From positions 1-64,000 of the forward strand of contig NZ_JABMJG010000015.1 in NCBI RefSeq assembly GCF_013376045.1: 64,000 bases of DNA. The letters are read 5' to 3'. The notes beneath the pieces are model-generated. The model made no database searches. It had not been told where the DNA came from and saw only the letters and a program-made list of their open reading frames with translations. The DNA comes from Variovorax sp. SG517. Lineage in GTDB: Bacteria; Pseudomonadota; Gammaproteobacteria; Burkholderiales; Burkholderiaceae_C. Made by a program: the position numbers and the translations under genes. Positions 8,817 to 16,956 of the stretch are shown piece after piece (position 1 is the first letter of the stretch; each line of letters opens with the position of its first letter).

Positions 8817-9686
8817 TCAGGCGGCAGATTGGAGCTGCGCCGCCATCCGGCGTTTCTCGAACTGCATCGGGCTGATGTAGCCCAGCGCCGAATGTAGCCT
8901 CGAATGGTTGTAGAAGGCGATCCAGTCCATGACAGCCTGGCGTGCCTGGTCGTGCGTTGCGAATCGTCGGCCATGGACGCAGGCCGTCTTGAGGCGGCTC
9001 CATAGGCTGTCAGTCGGGGCGTTGTCCCAGCAATTGCCCTTGCGCGACATCGAGCTGCGAATGCCCCAGGCCTTGAGCGCGTCCTGGAAGTCCCGGCTGC
9101 AGTATTGGCTGCCGCGATCGCAGTGGAAGATCAGGCCAGCTGCGGGCTTTCGACGGAAGCAGGCCATCAGCAAGGCGTCCTTGACCAGCGCCGTCTGCAT
9201 GTGCGGCTGCAGGCTCCAACCTACGATTTGACGGCTGTGCAAATCCAGCACCGCGGCCAGGTACAGCCAGCCCTCTTCGGTGGACAAGTAGGTGATGTCA
9301 CCACTCCACACGAGATTGGGCTCAGCCGGTGTGAAGCGGCGCTGAACCAGGTCCGGTGCCACAGGCAAGTGGTGCCGGCTGTCGGTGGTCACCACGAACT
9401 TCTTCTTGCCCTTGGCCCGGATGCCGTGCCGTTGCATCAGCAGGCGTACCCGTTCCTTGCCCACCCGCACGCCGCGAGCCAACAGTTCCTTGTGCATTCG
9501 CGGCCATCCGTACTCGCCTCGCAGTTGCTCGTGGATGGCTTTGATGTGCGCCAGCAAGGCCTCGTCGCTGTGGCTGCGGCCTGGCCCCTTGGCTGGCCGC
9601 CGCTGCGAGGCTTCCCAGCTGAAGTACCCGCTGGGGCTGATCTCCAGAACTTCGCACATCATCGTGATCGGCCAGCGCCGCTTCAT
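8817..9686 (-). CDS. IS3-family transposase OrfB (rve integrase core)
   Basis: A 289-residue catalytic subunit with the HTH_21-like region (GEYGWPRMHKELLARG) and the rve core: first Asp in WSGDITYLSTEEGW, second Asp in FHCDRGSQY. At the expected glutamate of the DDE triad (normally NAPxESLWxxLK) the sequence reads NAPTDSLWSRLK, so the third acidic residue is Asp. It overlaps orfA by four bases. Normal expression would be as an OrfAB fusion through the -1 frameshift at 9740-9746. Confidence 0.88.
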   Translation of the reverse strand: MKRRWPITMMCEVLEISPSGYFSWEASQRRPAKGPGRSHSDEALLAHIKAIHEQLRGEYGWPRMHKELLARGVRVGKERVRLLMQRHGIRAKGKKKFVVTTDSRHHLPVAPDLVQRRFTPAEPNLVWSGDITYLSTEEGWLYLAAVLDLHSRQIVGWSLQPHMQTALVKDALLMACFRRKPAAGLIFHCDRGSQYCSRDFQDALKAWGIRSSMSRKGNCWDNAPTDSLWSRLKTACVHGRRFATHDQARQAVMDWIAFYNHSRLHSALGYISPMQFEKRRMAAQLQSAA

Positions 9687-10015
9687 CGACTGGATCCAGG
9701 CGTACCTTGCAGCACGTCCTGCGCAAAGTACGCCGCGGCTTTTTTTGCGATGTCACGCTCCATCTTCAGACGCGCCACCTCAGCCCTCAGACGGGCAATC
9801 TCGGCCTGTTCGGGCGTGACCACGGGCGCCGGCTTACCCTCAGCAGTCATGCCCAACTGGCCTTGAGCATCTGCTCTCACCCAATTCGTCAGGCTGGCCT
9901 TGGGCATCCCCAGCGTCTTGGCGACCACCGATGCCGCCCGCCCGGCCTTGACCTGCCTGACAGCCTCCTGCTTGAACTCGAGGGTGTACTTACCCCGACC
10001 GCGTTGCTCGTTCAT
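9683..10015 (-). CDS. IS3-family transposase OrfA
   Basis: A 110-residue HTH protein (YTLEFKQEAVRQVKAG, LGMPKASLTNWVRA) with a C-terminal coiled coil/leucine-zipper segment (EIARLRAEVARLKMERDIA). An A7 run at 9740-9746 (minus strand) is the likely slippery site. A -1 slip there continues into RGVLCAGRAARYAWIQ and then OrfB, as expected for IS3 OrfAB. Confidence 0.88.
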   Translation of the reverse strand: MNEQRGRGKYTLEFKQEAVRQVKAGRAASVVAKTLGMPKASLTNWVRADAQGQLGMTAEGKPAPVVTPEQAEIARLRAEVARLKMERDIAKKAAAYFAQDVLQGTPGSSR

Positions 10016-10080
10016 CTCTCACTCCTTCCCGGCATTCTCCGGGCTTGAGCTATGAACTCCGAATTTCGGGGGCAACCTCA

Positions 10081-10320
10081 GTCGAGCGCGAGGTACGCGA
10101 TCTGGGCGCGCAGCAGCGGCTTGAGATTCGCCGACAGAAGGCACGGCCGGTCGCTGATGCGTTGCACGCCTGGATGATTGCGCACCGAGTGCGGGCAACC
10201 GACGGCACTGCGCTGGCAAGGGCGCTGGACTACAGCCTAAAGCACCTTCGACCGCCAATACGACGAGATCGTCTCGGTCCTGCTCCCCGAGCTCAGGCAT
10301 CTGCTGCGGGGGTGATCTTT
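10081..10320 (+). pseudogene. IS66-family transposase fragment and unassigned tail
   Basis: The plus-strand frame from 10081 to about 10245 reads VEREVRDLGAQQRLEIRRQK followed by PVADALHAWMI and ALDYSLKHL, an internal piece of an IS66 TnpC transposase overlapping in content with the copy at 7951-8329 but not identical. In another frame, 10247-10317 reads QYDEIVSVLLPELRHLLRG and a stop, the tail of something I cannot identify. Confidence 0.6.
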
Positions 10321-10439
10321 TCAGACGCCTGGCCTGGCACAGGTCTGGGCGAGCGTCGAGCCACCAGCATCGGCACGCGTCATTTATCGTTGGCGCCTGA
10401 ACCGGTGCGACTTTGTGAATTGCAGACCTTGAGCCGGCC

Positions 10440-10690
10440 ACCTCGCCACTCGCATGCACGGCCAACACGTTTTGCACGAAGCGGATGCCAGTGCTTCTCG
10501 CAGCAAAAGCAGTGATCAGATACTGTCCGAGGAACCATGCGACGAATACCAATATACGGGTCGAGTCGACGCCGGTGACGTACATGGCCAGCAGCAGCGC
10601 CGGCACGAGCAGCAGCGACATCGCCGCAATATCCCGAAACAGCAGGTAGTTCTTGTGGCGATCGACGACCGATGCGTCGGAGTCAACCTG
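10440..10690 (-). pseudogene. Possible small membrane protein remnant
   Basis: A minus-strand frame contains RHKNYLLFRDIAAMSLLLVP, then a transmembrane-like AMYVTGVDSTRILVFVAWFL and FVQNVLAVHAS. Two hydrophobic segments are plausible. The first ATG in frame is at 10621, but similar-looking sequence (VVDRHKNYLLFRDIAA) precedes it down to a stop near 10700, so the 5' part appears lost. The family is not recognised. Confidence 0.35.
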
Positions 10691-10699
10691 CCGTTCCTG

Positions 10700-10949
10700 C
10701 GGCGCGCCTACAACCTACCTCTGCGGGCAAGTTTTCCGGCCGGCCGTCCTTTGTTTCCCAGGCCGCCGCAGCATGTGTCGGCAGAGGCGCCGATGGCGAT
10801 CAATGCTGCGGATTTATGACCACGCAACGGCACCAACCTCTTCATGACCACCCTTAAGCTGGGGCTATCGGCTACAGCAGCGTCGCACACATCGCAAAAC
10901 CCTACGTCGTGAACGCACGGCGACCTGAACAAACCATAGGGATCCATCC
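10700..10949. other. Intergenic region upstream of the oxidase operon
   Basis: No gene is supported. It presumably contains the promoter of the plus-strand oxidase operon; I see no convincing -35/-10 pair or operator. Confidence 0.4.
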
Positions 10950-12275
10950 ATGCCCCAGCCCTTGCGCCTCATTGAGACTTCCTTCCCACTACCGCCCCAT
11001 GCCGACGCCGTCGTCATCGGCGGCGGGATCATCGGTGTCTTCACGGCCTACTACATGGCCCGTCGCGGCCTGTCGGTCGCGCTGGTCGAGAAGGGTCGCA
11101 TCGGTGCCGAGCAGTCGAGCCGCAACTGGGGCTGGTGCCGCCAGCAGAACCGGGATGCACGCGAGCTGCCCATGGCCACCCGCAGCCTCGATCTTTGGCA
11201 GCAGTTCGCGGCGGACACAGGCGAGGACACGGGCTTCAGCCGCTGCGGCCTGCTCTACCTCAGCGACGACGAGGACGAGATCGCCCGCTGGGCCAAATGG
11301 GGCGAGTTCGCGAACACGGCCGGCGTGACGACGCACATGCTCAGCAGCCGGGAGGCCAGCGAGCGGGGCGGGGCCACCGGCCGCGCGTGGAAGGGTGGCG
11401 TGTTCTCGCCCAGCGACGGCACAGCCGACCCGTCGAAGGCGGCGCCCGCCGTGGCCGCGGCGCTCGTAAAGCTTGGCGGTACGGTGCATCAGAACTGCGC
11501 CGTTCGAGGCATCGAGCGCGAGGGCGGCCGCCTCAGCGGCGTGGTCACCGAGGCCGGCACCATCAAGACCCGCATGGCCGTCTACGCCGGCGGCGCATGG
11601 GCTTCGTCCTTCCTGCGCCAGCAGGGCGTCAGGTTTCCCCAAGCCACGATTCGCCAGACCATCGTGCGTGTGTCATCCGTGGCCGAGCGCCTGCCAGCTG
11701 CGCTACACACCGCACGCGTGTCCGTCACCCGGCGCAGCGACGGCAGCTACAACCTCGCCATCAGCGGGCGCGGGCGCGTGGACCCGACAGCGCAGCTGCT
11801 GCGCTTTGCGCCGCAATTCCTGCCGATGTTCGCCAAGCGCTGGCGCAACGTTTTCCCGGGCGGTCTGGAGGGCATACGCGGCGGCCACGAAACGCTGGCA
11901 TGGTGGCGGCTGGATGCGCCCACGCCCATGGAGCGGGTTCGTGTGCTCGACCCCAGGCCGGATGCCGCGGCGGTGAAGCAGACTTTCCACCGTGCGGCCG
12001 AGCTGCTTCCGGCGCTGGGCCAGGCGGGCATCGCCAACGCCTGGGCTGGCTTCGTCGACAACACGCCGGACGGCGTGCCGGGCATCGGCGAGGTACCGGA
12101 GATCCCCGGCTTCATCCTGGCCGCGGGCTTCTCGGGCCACGGCTTCGGCATCGGCCCCGGCGCGGGCCACCTGATCGCCGACTTGGCGACGGGTGCGCCG
12201 CCCATTTTCGATCCGGCACCCTACAACCCGGCGCGCTTCGCGAAGTCGGCTTGGGGCCAAGTCGCCGACTTCTAG
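10950..12275 (+). CDS. FAD-dependent amino-acid/amine oxidoreductase (DAO family)
   Basis: A 441-residue DadA/DAO-type flavoenzyme. An N-terminal Rossmann motif lies in AVVIGGGIIGVFTAYYMARR with the acidic residue in LVEKG. The RNWGWCRQQNRD stretch is typical of a FAD oxidoreductase subgroup acting on amines or D-amino acids, and the C-terminal FAD segment is GFILAAGFSGHGFGIGPGAG. No signal peptide is present. It oxidatively deaminates an amino acid or amine; the specificity is not readable. It is the first gene of an operon with an MFS carrier (11-base gap) and an Asp/Glu-racemase-like enzyme. Confidence 0.85.
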   Translation: MPQPLRLIETSFPLPPHADAVVIGGGIIGVFTAYYMARRGLSVALVEKGRIGAEQSSRNWGWCRQQNRDARELPMATRSLDLWQQFAADTGEDTGFSRCGLLYLSDDEDEIARWAKWGEFANTAGVTTHMLSSREASERGGATGRAWKGGVFSPSDGTADPSKAAPAVAAALVKLGGTVHQNCAVRGIEREGGRLSGVVTEAGTIKTRMAVYAGGAWASSFLRQQGVRFPQATIRQTIVRVSSVAERLPAALHTARVSVTRRSDGSYNLAISGRGRVDPTAQLLRFAPQFLPMFAKRWRNVFPGGLEGIRGGHETLAWWRLDAPTPMERVRVLDPRPDAAAVKQTFHRAAELLPALGQAGIANAWAGFVDNTPDGVPGIGEVPEIPGFILAAGFSGHGFGIGPGAGHLIADLATGAPPIFDPAPYNPARFAKSAWGQVADF

Positions 12276-12286
12276 CAGTCCACCGC

Positions 12287-13444
12287 ATGTTCCCTTTCCA
12301 ACTTCCGGCCGGTGAGCTGGCGAGGCTGGTGCTCGCCCAGCTGTTCGTCAACGCCTGCGTGACCGGCCTGCGGATGGCCACGCCGCTGCAGTCGCTGCGA
12401 CTGGGGCATGGCGAGGCAGCAGCGGGCGGCCTGATCGCGCTGTTCGCGCTCGCCCAGTTGTTTCTCGCACTGCCCGCGGGCCGCTACTGCGAGCGCAGCG
12501 GGCTGAAGCGGCCGGTCGCGATGGCCGTGGTGGTGGCTGCGGCGGCTTGCGCCATGGCCGCGGCGTGGCCGGTGTTGCCGGTGTTGTGCGCCAGCGCGCT
12601 TCTCACCGGCGGTGCCGGCGGCGTCGTGATCATTGCGGTCCAGCGCCATGTTCCGCGAGTCGCGGGCGAAGCGGCATCACTCCGCCAAGCGTTCTCGTGG
12701 TTGGCGATCGGCCTGGCCTTGTCGAACGTGCTGGGCCCGCTGATGGTCGGGTTCCTCATCGACAGCGCCGGGATTCGCGTCGCACTCCTGGCACTGACGC
12801 CACTGCCGCTGCTGGCCTGGCTAGCCGTGCGAGGGGCGGTCGATCATGCGCCCCCGCCGCACGAAGCGCCCACCAACGTGCGCAGCGTCCGGGACCCCTG
12901 GCGCTATGCCGGCCTGCGCCGGCTGCTGCTGGTGACCGGCCTGCTGTCGTGCTGCTGGGACGTGCACACCTTTCTCGTGCCCGTGCTCGGTCATGAGCGC
13001 GGCATGCCCGCCTCGGTGATCGGCAGCATCCTGGGCGCCTTCGGCATCGGCGCCGCCGCCGTCCGGCTGCTGACGCCGCTTGTGGCCGCACAGCTGCGCG
13101 AATGGGCCGTCCTGCTCGGCGCGATGGTCTCCACCGCGCTGCTGTTCGCCTTCTATCCGCTGGTGCAGGCGCCATTCGCCATGGGCCTGTGCTCGGCGTT
13201 GCTGGGCTTCAGCCTCGGCAGCACCCAGCCCATGGTCATGAGCCTGCTGCACCGGCTCGCGCCGCAGCACCGCTACGGCGAAGCAGTGGCGATGCGCGTG
13301 ATTGTGAACAACGCATCCAGCGTCGGCATTCCTTTGGTGTCGGGCGCGGCCGGTTCGCTGGTTGGTGCGGCCGGCGTGTTCTGGGCCGCCGGCGTGATGG
13401 CGGCTGCCGGCGCGCGTCTCGCGCTTCCCCTTAAAGACCACTGA
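12287..13444 (+). CDS. MFS transporter
   Basis: A 385-residue inner-membrane protein with about 11-12 hydrophobic segments and an MFS-style loop after segment 2 (ALPAGRYCERSGLKRP). The start is the ATG at 12287, 11 bases after the oxidase stop; the frame is open far upstream but those codons overlap the oxidase gene. Likely imports the substrate, or exports a product, of the flanking enzymes. Confidence 0.85.
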   Translation: MFPFQLPAGELARLVLAQLFVNACVTGLRMATPLQSLRLGHGEAAAGGLIALFALAQLFLALPAGRYCERSGLKRPVAMAVVVAAAACAMAAAWPVLPVLCASALLTGGAGGVVIIAVQRHVPRVAGEAASLRQAFSWLAIGLALSNVLGPLMVGFLIDSAGIRVALLALTPLPLLAWLAVRGAVDHAPPPHEAPTNVRSVRDPWRYAGLRRLLLVTGLLSCCWDVHTFLVPVLGHERGMPASVIGSILGAFGIGAAAVRLLTPLVAAQLREWAVLLGAMVSTALLFAFYPLVQAPFAMGLCSALLGFSLGSTQPMVMSLLHRLAPQHRYGEAVAMRVIVNNASSVGIPLVSGAAGSLVGAAGVFWAAGVMAAAGARLALPLKDH

Positions 13445-13451
13445 GAGCCCC

Positions 13452-14114
13452 ATGATCCGTTCCATCGCCTTCATCCACACCGTGGCCCTGCTGGTCGACC
13501 GTTTCCGGCCGCGCTTCCAGACCGAGCTGCCACAGCAGCGCTGCTTCCACCTGCTCGACGAAAGCGTGTTGCAGGACCTGCTGCGAGACGGGCCGTCGCC
13601 CGCCATTACGCGGCGCATCGTCACACTGGCCACGCTGGCCGCCGACGCAGGCGCGGACCTGATCGTTTTCACCTGCTCCTCAACCTCTCCCGCCATCGAT
13701 GCGGCACGGCCGCTGGTGCCGGTGCCCATCGTGAAGATCGACGACGCGATGTACGTCGAGGCGGCCCGCTGCGATGGGCGTGTCGGCCTGCTGTACACGA
13801 CGCGCTCGACGCTGGAGCCCAGCCGTTCACTGCTGGCTGAACATGCCGCGGCGTCCGGCGCGCGGGTGAAGGCCGAGTGCGTACTGGTCGACGGCGCGTT
13901 CGACGCGCTTTCCGCCGGCCGGCGCGAAACCCACGATGCATTGGTGAGGGAATCGGCGCTTGCCCTCGCTGCGCGCGCCGACCGGCTGGTGCTGGCACAG
14001 GCCTCGCTCGCCCACTTGGCCGCGCCGCTCGCTGAAGCCACCGGCAAGCCGGTGTTCGCCAGCCCGGAGTGGATGGTCCGCGATGTCATGGCGCGCGTGG
14101 CCGCGGCGGCCTGA
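13452..14114 (+). CDS. Aspartate/glutamate racemase-family protein
   Basis: A 220-residue protein of the Asp/Glu/hydantoin racemase superfamily. The first catalytic Cys is in LIVFTCSSTSPAID. The second half-site, usually a Cys, reads LVLAQASLAHL, with Ala where the second Cys is expected. One-Cys members often act as isomerases or lyases rather than racemases. It starts 7 bases after the MFS gene. It could convert the stereochemistry of the oxidase substrate or act on the product (inference). Confidence 0.78.
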   Translation: MIRSIAFIHTVALLVDRFRPRFQTELPQQRCFHLLDESVLQDLLRDGPSPAITRRIVTLATLAADAGADLIVFTCSSTSPAIDAARPLVPVPIVKIDDAMYVEAARCDGRVGLLYTTRSTLEPSRSLLAEHAAASGARVKAECVLVDGAFDALSAGRRETHDALVRESALALAARADRLVLAQASLAHLAAPLAEATGKPVFASPEWMVRDVMARVAAAA

Positions 14115-14545
14115 TCACCAAGTGACATTCCCCCACGAGACTCGCGGGAAACGCACGTGCATATGGGCGGGGCACACGGGGTCGCACTTCAAGCGAAAGC
14201 CTGTGGCCGGCGTCCGCCGTGTACCAGCCACGGCGGTGAATCGAGCCATGTCCGCATCGACCAACCTGCTGTGGCTCTGCTATTCGTCACGGCGGTGCGT
14301 GCTTCTGGAAGCATCTCGGGGCGTAGCAAGGGCCACCTGACACTGCAGCATTTATCTGCGCGCCTCAACCGAAAGTAGGGGCAGAACAGCTCAGCTAAAA
14401 AAGCAATGCAGGGCGCTTGATCGCACTCTCCATTTACGACTCTATTGAAGGGTTTACGACTCTATTGCCGAGTTTGCGACTTTATTGGCGCAGAACAGCA
14501 TCCGGCCGATGCGACGGACTTCGATGCGTGCGCGATGACGCTCGG
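14115..14545. other. Intergenic region with transposon-end-like repeats
   Basis: No gene is supported in these 430 bases. The notable content is the run of three direct repeats at 14433-14487, listed separately. The DNA around it is more AT-rich than the neighbouring genes. Confidence 0.55.
14433..14487 (+). repeat. Three 15-base direct repeats, period 20
   Basis: TTTACGACTCTATTG at 14433-14447 and again at 14453-14467, then TTTGCGACTTTATTG at 14473-14487. The spacing is exactly 20 bases, about two helical turns, as in the transposase-binding arrays at the ends of Tn7/Tn5053-like (TnsB/TniA) elements. No transposase gene of that class is in the window, so this is likely a solitary end or relic (inference). 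Confidence 0.7.
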
Positions 14546-14827
14546 TCAGTCGAGCGCCGGAAGGCCGAAGCCGAACCCGAAGCTCGGCCCTTTCTTTGCC
14601 GCCGGGGTGGCCTCCACCTCTTCTTCGACGGGTCCCACGTCGAGGTCGTCGATCATGCCCTGCAGTTGCAGCAGTCCCGCCGCCATGGCGGCCTTGTAGC
14701 TGCGCACGGGCCGGGGCTGCTCACGCAGGACGCGCCAACCGGCCTCGTCGAGTTCGATCAGGCGCCACCGGTAGGCACCTTGCGTGTTCTCGACGACCGT
14801 GATGGCGATGTGGCGCAGGGTGGGCAT
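14546..14827 (-). CDS. Hypothetical protein, 93 aa
   Basis: Starts at the ATG at 14827 (MPTLRHIAITVVENTQG); upstream codons in the frame are not protein-like. It has an alternating beta-rich N-terminal half (YRWRLIELDEAGWRVLREQP), an acidic stretch (VEEEVEATPA) and a Gly-Phe repeat near the C-terminus (SFGFGFGLPALD). The coding character is good but the family is not known to me. Confidence 0.6.
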   Translation of the reverse strand: MPTLRHIAITVVENTQGAYRWRLIELDEAGWRVLREQPRPVRSYKAAMAAGLLQLQGMIDDLDVGPVEEEVEATPAAKKGPSFGFGFGLPALD

Positions 14828-15138
14828 AAGGGTCTCGCGTGCTGACGGCCTGGACCACGGTAGCGTGCCCCCGAGGCATCGCAATGAGCGGGTAGGAGCC
14901 AGTGCCGGACAGCGCCGTCCTACACTGCCCTCTCCGCGCCCGATGTCTCACGGCCCTGCGATGAACGCGCCGTCAGGGATCGCTGGCCTCGATGCCGCGC
15001 CGGCCTGCGATGCGCGCCGACGCTGCCGTCCGTTGGTCACAGGCCCGCCCCCGCACAGCGCCGATGCCGCACTGGGAAGCCACCTCAGCGCAGCGCCACG
15101 ACCGGGGACGTCGGCCCCGGTGGACCGACTTGCCAGTC
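14828..15138. other. Intergenic region, nothing recognised
   Basis: About 310 bases between a small hypothetical gene and the 3' end of a TetR gene, both on the minus strand. All open frames here are low-complexity Arg/Ala/Pro shadows. No terminator with a T-run was found. Confidence 0.45.
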
Positions 15139-15708
15139 TCAATGAAGGGCCGCCAGCGTCTTCAGCCGCGCCAGCAACGCACCGACGACGTCGCCGTACG
15201 TGCGCCGCTCGGACGGCCCGACCCACTGCGCGAACGCCACGCGAAAGACCGCAATGCCCGCCTCGGCCACCAGGCTCGCGTCGGGCTCGCCGATCCCTCT
15301 GGCGCGCAGCGCCTCAGCCAGCGCCGCGGAGAGCCTCGCTAGCTTGATGAGTTCGCGCTCGTGCAGTTCGCCATTGGCGGCGATCACCGAGGCGCGCATG
15401 CGAGCGAAGTCGCGGCGGTCCTCGCTGAAGAAATCGGCGGGTGCCTGCAACGCGAACGCCATCGCATCCATGGCGCTGGCATCCACTGGCGCGCTGCGAA
15501 GCGCCGCCACCATCGACGCCTGCAGCACGTCCGAGCCGCTGAAGAGCACCTCCCGCTTGTCAGCGAAATGGCGGAAGAACGTGCGCGAGGTGAGCCCCGC
15601 GCGCTCGGCGATGGCGGCGACGGTCGTCTGTTCGTAGCCGACCTCCGCAAACAGTTCCATGGCCGCCATTCGAAGGCGGCCTTCGCCGTCCGGCTCCCAA
15701 CGCCCCAT
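15139..15708 (-). CDS. TetR-family transcriptional regulator
   Basis: A 189-residue protein with a TetR HTH: YEQTTVAAIAERAGLTSRTF followed by FRHFADKREVLF. I place the start at the ATG at 15708 (MGRWEPDGEGRL), preceded by GGGAAG; a GTG at 15732 is also in frame but lies next to the predicted transcription start. It is divergent from an epimerase gene; a 9-9-9 palindrome sits between them, so it likely represses both itself and that gene. Confidence 0.9.
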   Translation of the reverse strand: MGRWEPDGEGRLRMAAMELFAEVGYEQTTVAAIAERAGLTSRTFFRHFADKREVLFSGSDVLQASMVAALRSAPVDASAMDAMAFALQAPADFFSEDRRDFARMRASVIAANGELHERELIKLARLSAALAEALRARGIGEPDASLVAEAGIAVFRVAFAQWVGPSERRTYGDVVGALLARLKTLAALH

Positions 15709-15736
15709 CGTCGCTTCCCGTGGTGTTGACACAAAG

Positions 15737-15763
15737 TGACATCATAGGCCTACAATGATGTCA
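15737..15763. promoter_or_regulatory. TetR-type operator over divergent promoters
   Basis: Perfect 9-base inverted repeat TGACATCAT (15737-15745) and ATGATGTCA (15755-15763) with a 9-base spacer; a further half-site TGACATCA is at 15769-15776. For the epimerase gene: -35 TTGACA at 15726-15731 and -10 TACAAT at 15751-15756 (19-base gap). For the TetR gene on the minus strand: -35 TTGAGT at 15763-15768 and -10 TATGAT at 15741-15746 (16-base gap). Both -10 elements touch the palindrome, so occupancy would block both promoters. Confidence 0.8.
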
Positions 15764-15787
15764 CTCAATGACATCAAAGGACCATCC

Positions 15788-16681
15788 ATGCGAATCCTCG
15801 TGACCGGCGCTTCCGGCTGGATCGGCTCGGCCAGCGTCACCGAACTCATCGCGGCCGGCCACCATGTGATCGGCCTGGCACGCAGCGACGAGGCCGCGGC
15901 CAGGATCAAGGCCCTGGGGGCCGAAGTGATGCAAGGCTCGCTCGACGACTTAGACAGCCTGCGCAATGCCACCGCCCGCGCCGAAGGCGTCGTGCACCTG
16001 GGCTACAAGCACGATTTCTCCCAGATGGCCGACGCTGCGCGAACCGATCGCGCGGCCATCGACACCTTCGCCGAGGTGCTGCAGGGCAGCGGTGGCCCGC
16101 TGCTGATCGCCTCGGGCACGCTGGGCCTGGCGCCGGGGCGCATCGGCACCGAGGCGGACATGCCGGCCCCGGCGGTGCATCCCCGGGTCGGCAATGCGGC
16201 CTACACGCTGGGCCTGGCCGATCGCGGCATCCGATCCCTGGTGGTGCGCTTCGCACCGACCGTCCATGGCGCCGGCGGCGACCACGGCTTCGTGGCAACC
16301 CTGGCCAGGATCGCGCGCACCCAGGGCGTCTCGGCCTGTCTCGGCGAGGGCAGGAACCGCTGGTCCGCGGTCCACCGGCTCGACGCCGCGAAGCTGGTGC
16401 GCCTCGCCATCGACAAGGCCGCCCCGGGCTGCGTGCTGCACGCGGTCGCCGAGGAAGCCATCACCGCGCACACCATTGCCACCGCGCTGGGCCGGTCGCT
16501 GGCGGTCCCGGTGACATCGATTTCTTCTGACCATGCGGGCGCGCATTTCGGCTGGATCGGCGCGTTCTTCGGTGCCGACGCGCCGGCGTCGAGTACCCAG
16601 ACGCGCGAACGGCTGGGCTGGAAGCCACAGCACCCGACCTTGCTCGAAGACATCGCGGCGGGCCACTACCCGGGCACCTGA
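15788..16681 (+). CDS. NAD(P)-dependent epimerase/dehydratase-like extended SDR
   Basis: A 297-residue Rossmann protein with the TGASGWIG cofactor motif at residues 6-13. Instead of the usual YxxxK it reads NAAYTLGLADRG in the corresponding region, so the catalytic Lys is not obvious; this fits atypical SDRs (NmrA/SDR-a type). It starts at the ATG at 15788; an upstream ATG at 15755 lies inside the operator and is unlikely. Probably repressed by the divergent TetR. Confidence 0.82.
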   Translation: MRILVTGASGWIGSASVTELIAAGHHVIGLARSDEAAARIKALGAEVMQGSLDDLDSLRNATARAEGVVHLGYKHDFSQMADAARTDRAAIDTFAEVLQGSGGPLLIASGTLGLAPGRIGTEADMPAPAVHPRVGNAAYTLGLADRGIRSLVVRFAPTVHGAGGDHGFVATLARIARTQGVSACLGEGRNRWSAVHRLDAAKLVRLAIDKAAPGCVLHAVAEEAITAHTIATALGRSLAVPVTSISSDHAGAHFGWIGAFFGADAPASSTQTRERLGWKPQHPTLLEDIAAGHYPGT

Positions 16682-16956
16682 AGGGCCCAGGCCGCTCGAA
16701 GGATCAGGGACTTCACTTGCCGCCGGCCGCATGAGAAGAACCTCGAGGGCCCATCGACCACCCCGCAGCTCGCCAGCCCGTTCACCGCCCATCGGCACCT
16801 GCCTCCACCCAGCACTGGCACGCCCGAAGGCGAAAGGATCTCCTGTGGGAGGCGCCGCACCCGAAAATCCTCGCACGGCGCTCCCAGTCACGGAACGTGC
16901 AAATGGAAGCGCGTCCCGATAACATGCCCGCCACATTTGTTTCCTCAAGTAAAAAA

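Larger units (their letters stand above)
8778..10080 (-). mobile_element. Complete IS3-family insertion sequence, 1303 bp
   Basis: Imperfect terminal inverted repeats begin TGAGGTTGCCCC at 8778 and, on the other strand, TGAGGTTGCCCC at 10080; similarity continues for about 35 bases (CGGAG, CATA, CTC blocks). It holds orfA and orfB on the minus strand in the usual order with a programmed-frameshift A7 run. The flanking triplets GAT and GTC do not match, so no target duplication is seen; the left flank is an IS110 relic and the right flank an IS66 relic. This suggests recombination after insertion. Confidence 0.88.

Noticed and set aside
14433..14487. CRISPR array
   Set aside because: Units are 15 bases with 5-base spacers, three copies only, with no cas genes; the geometry does not fit CRISPR.
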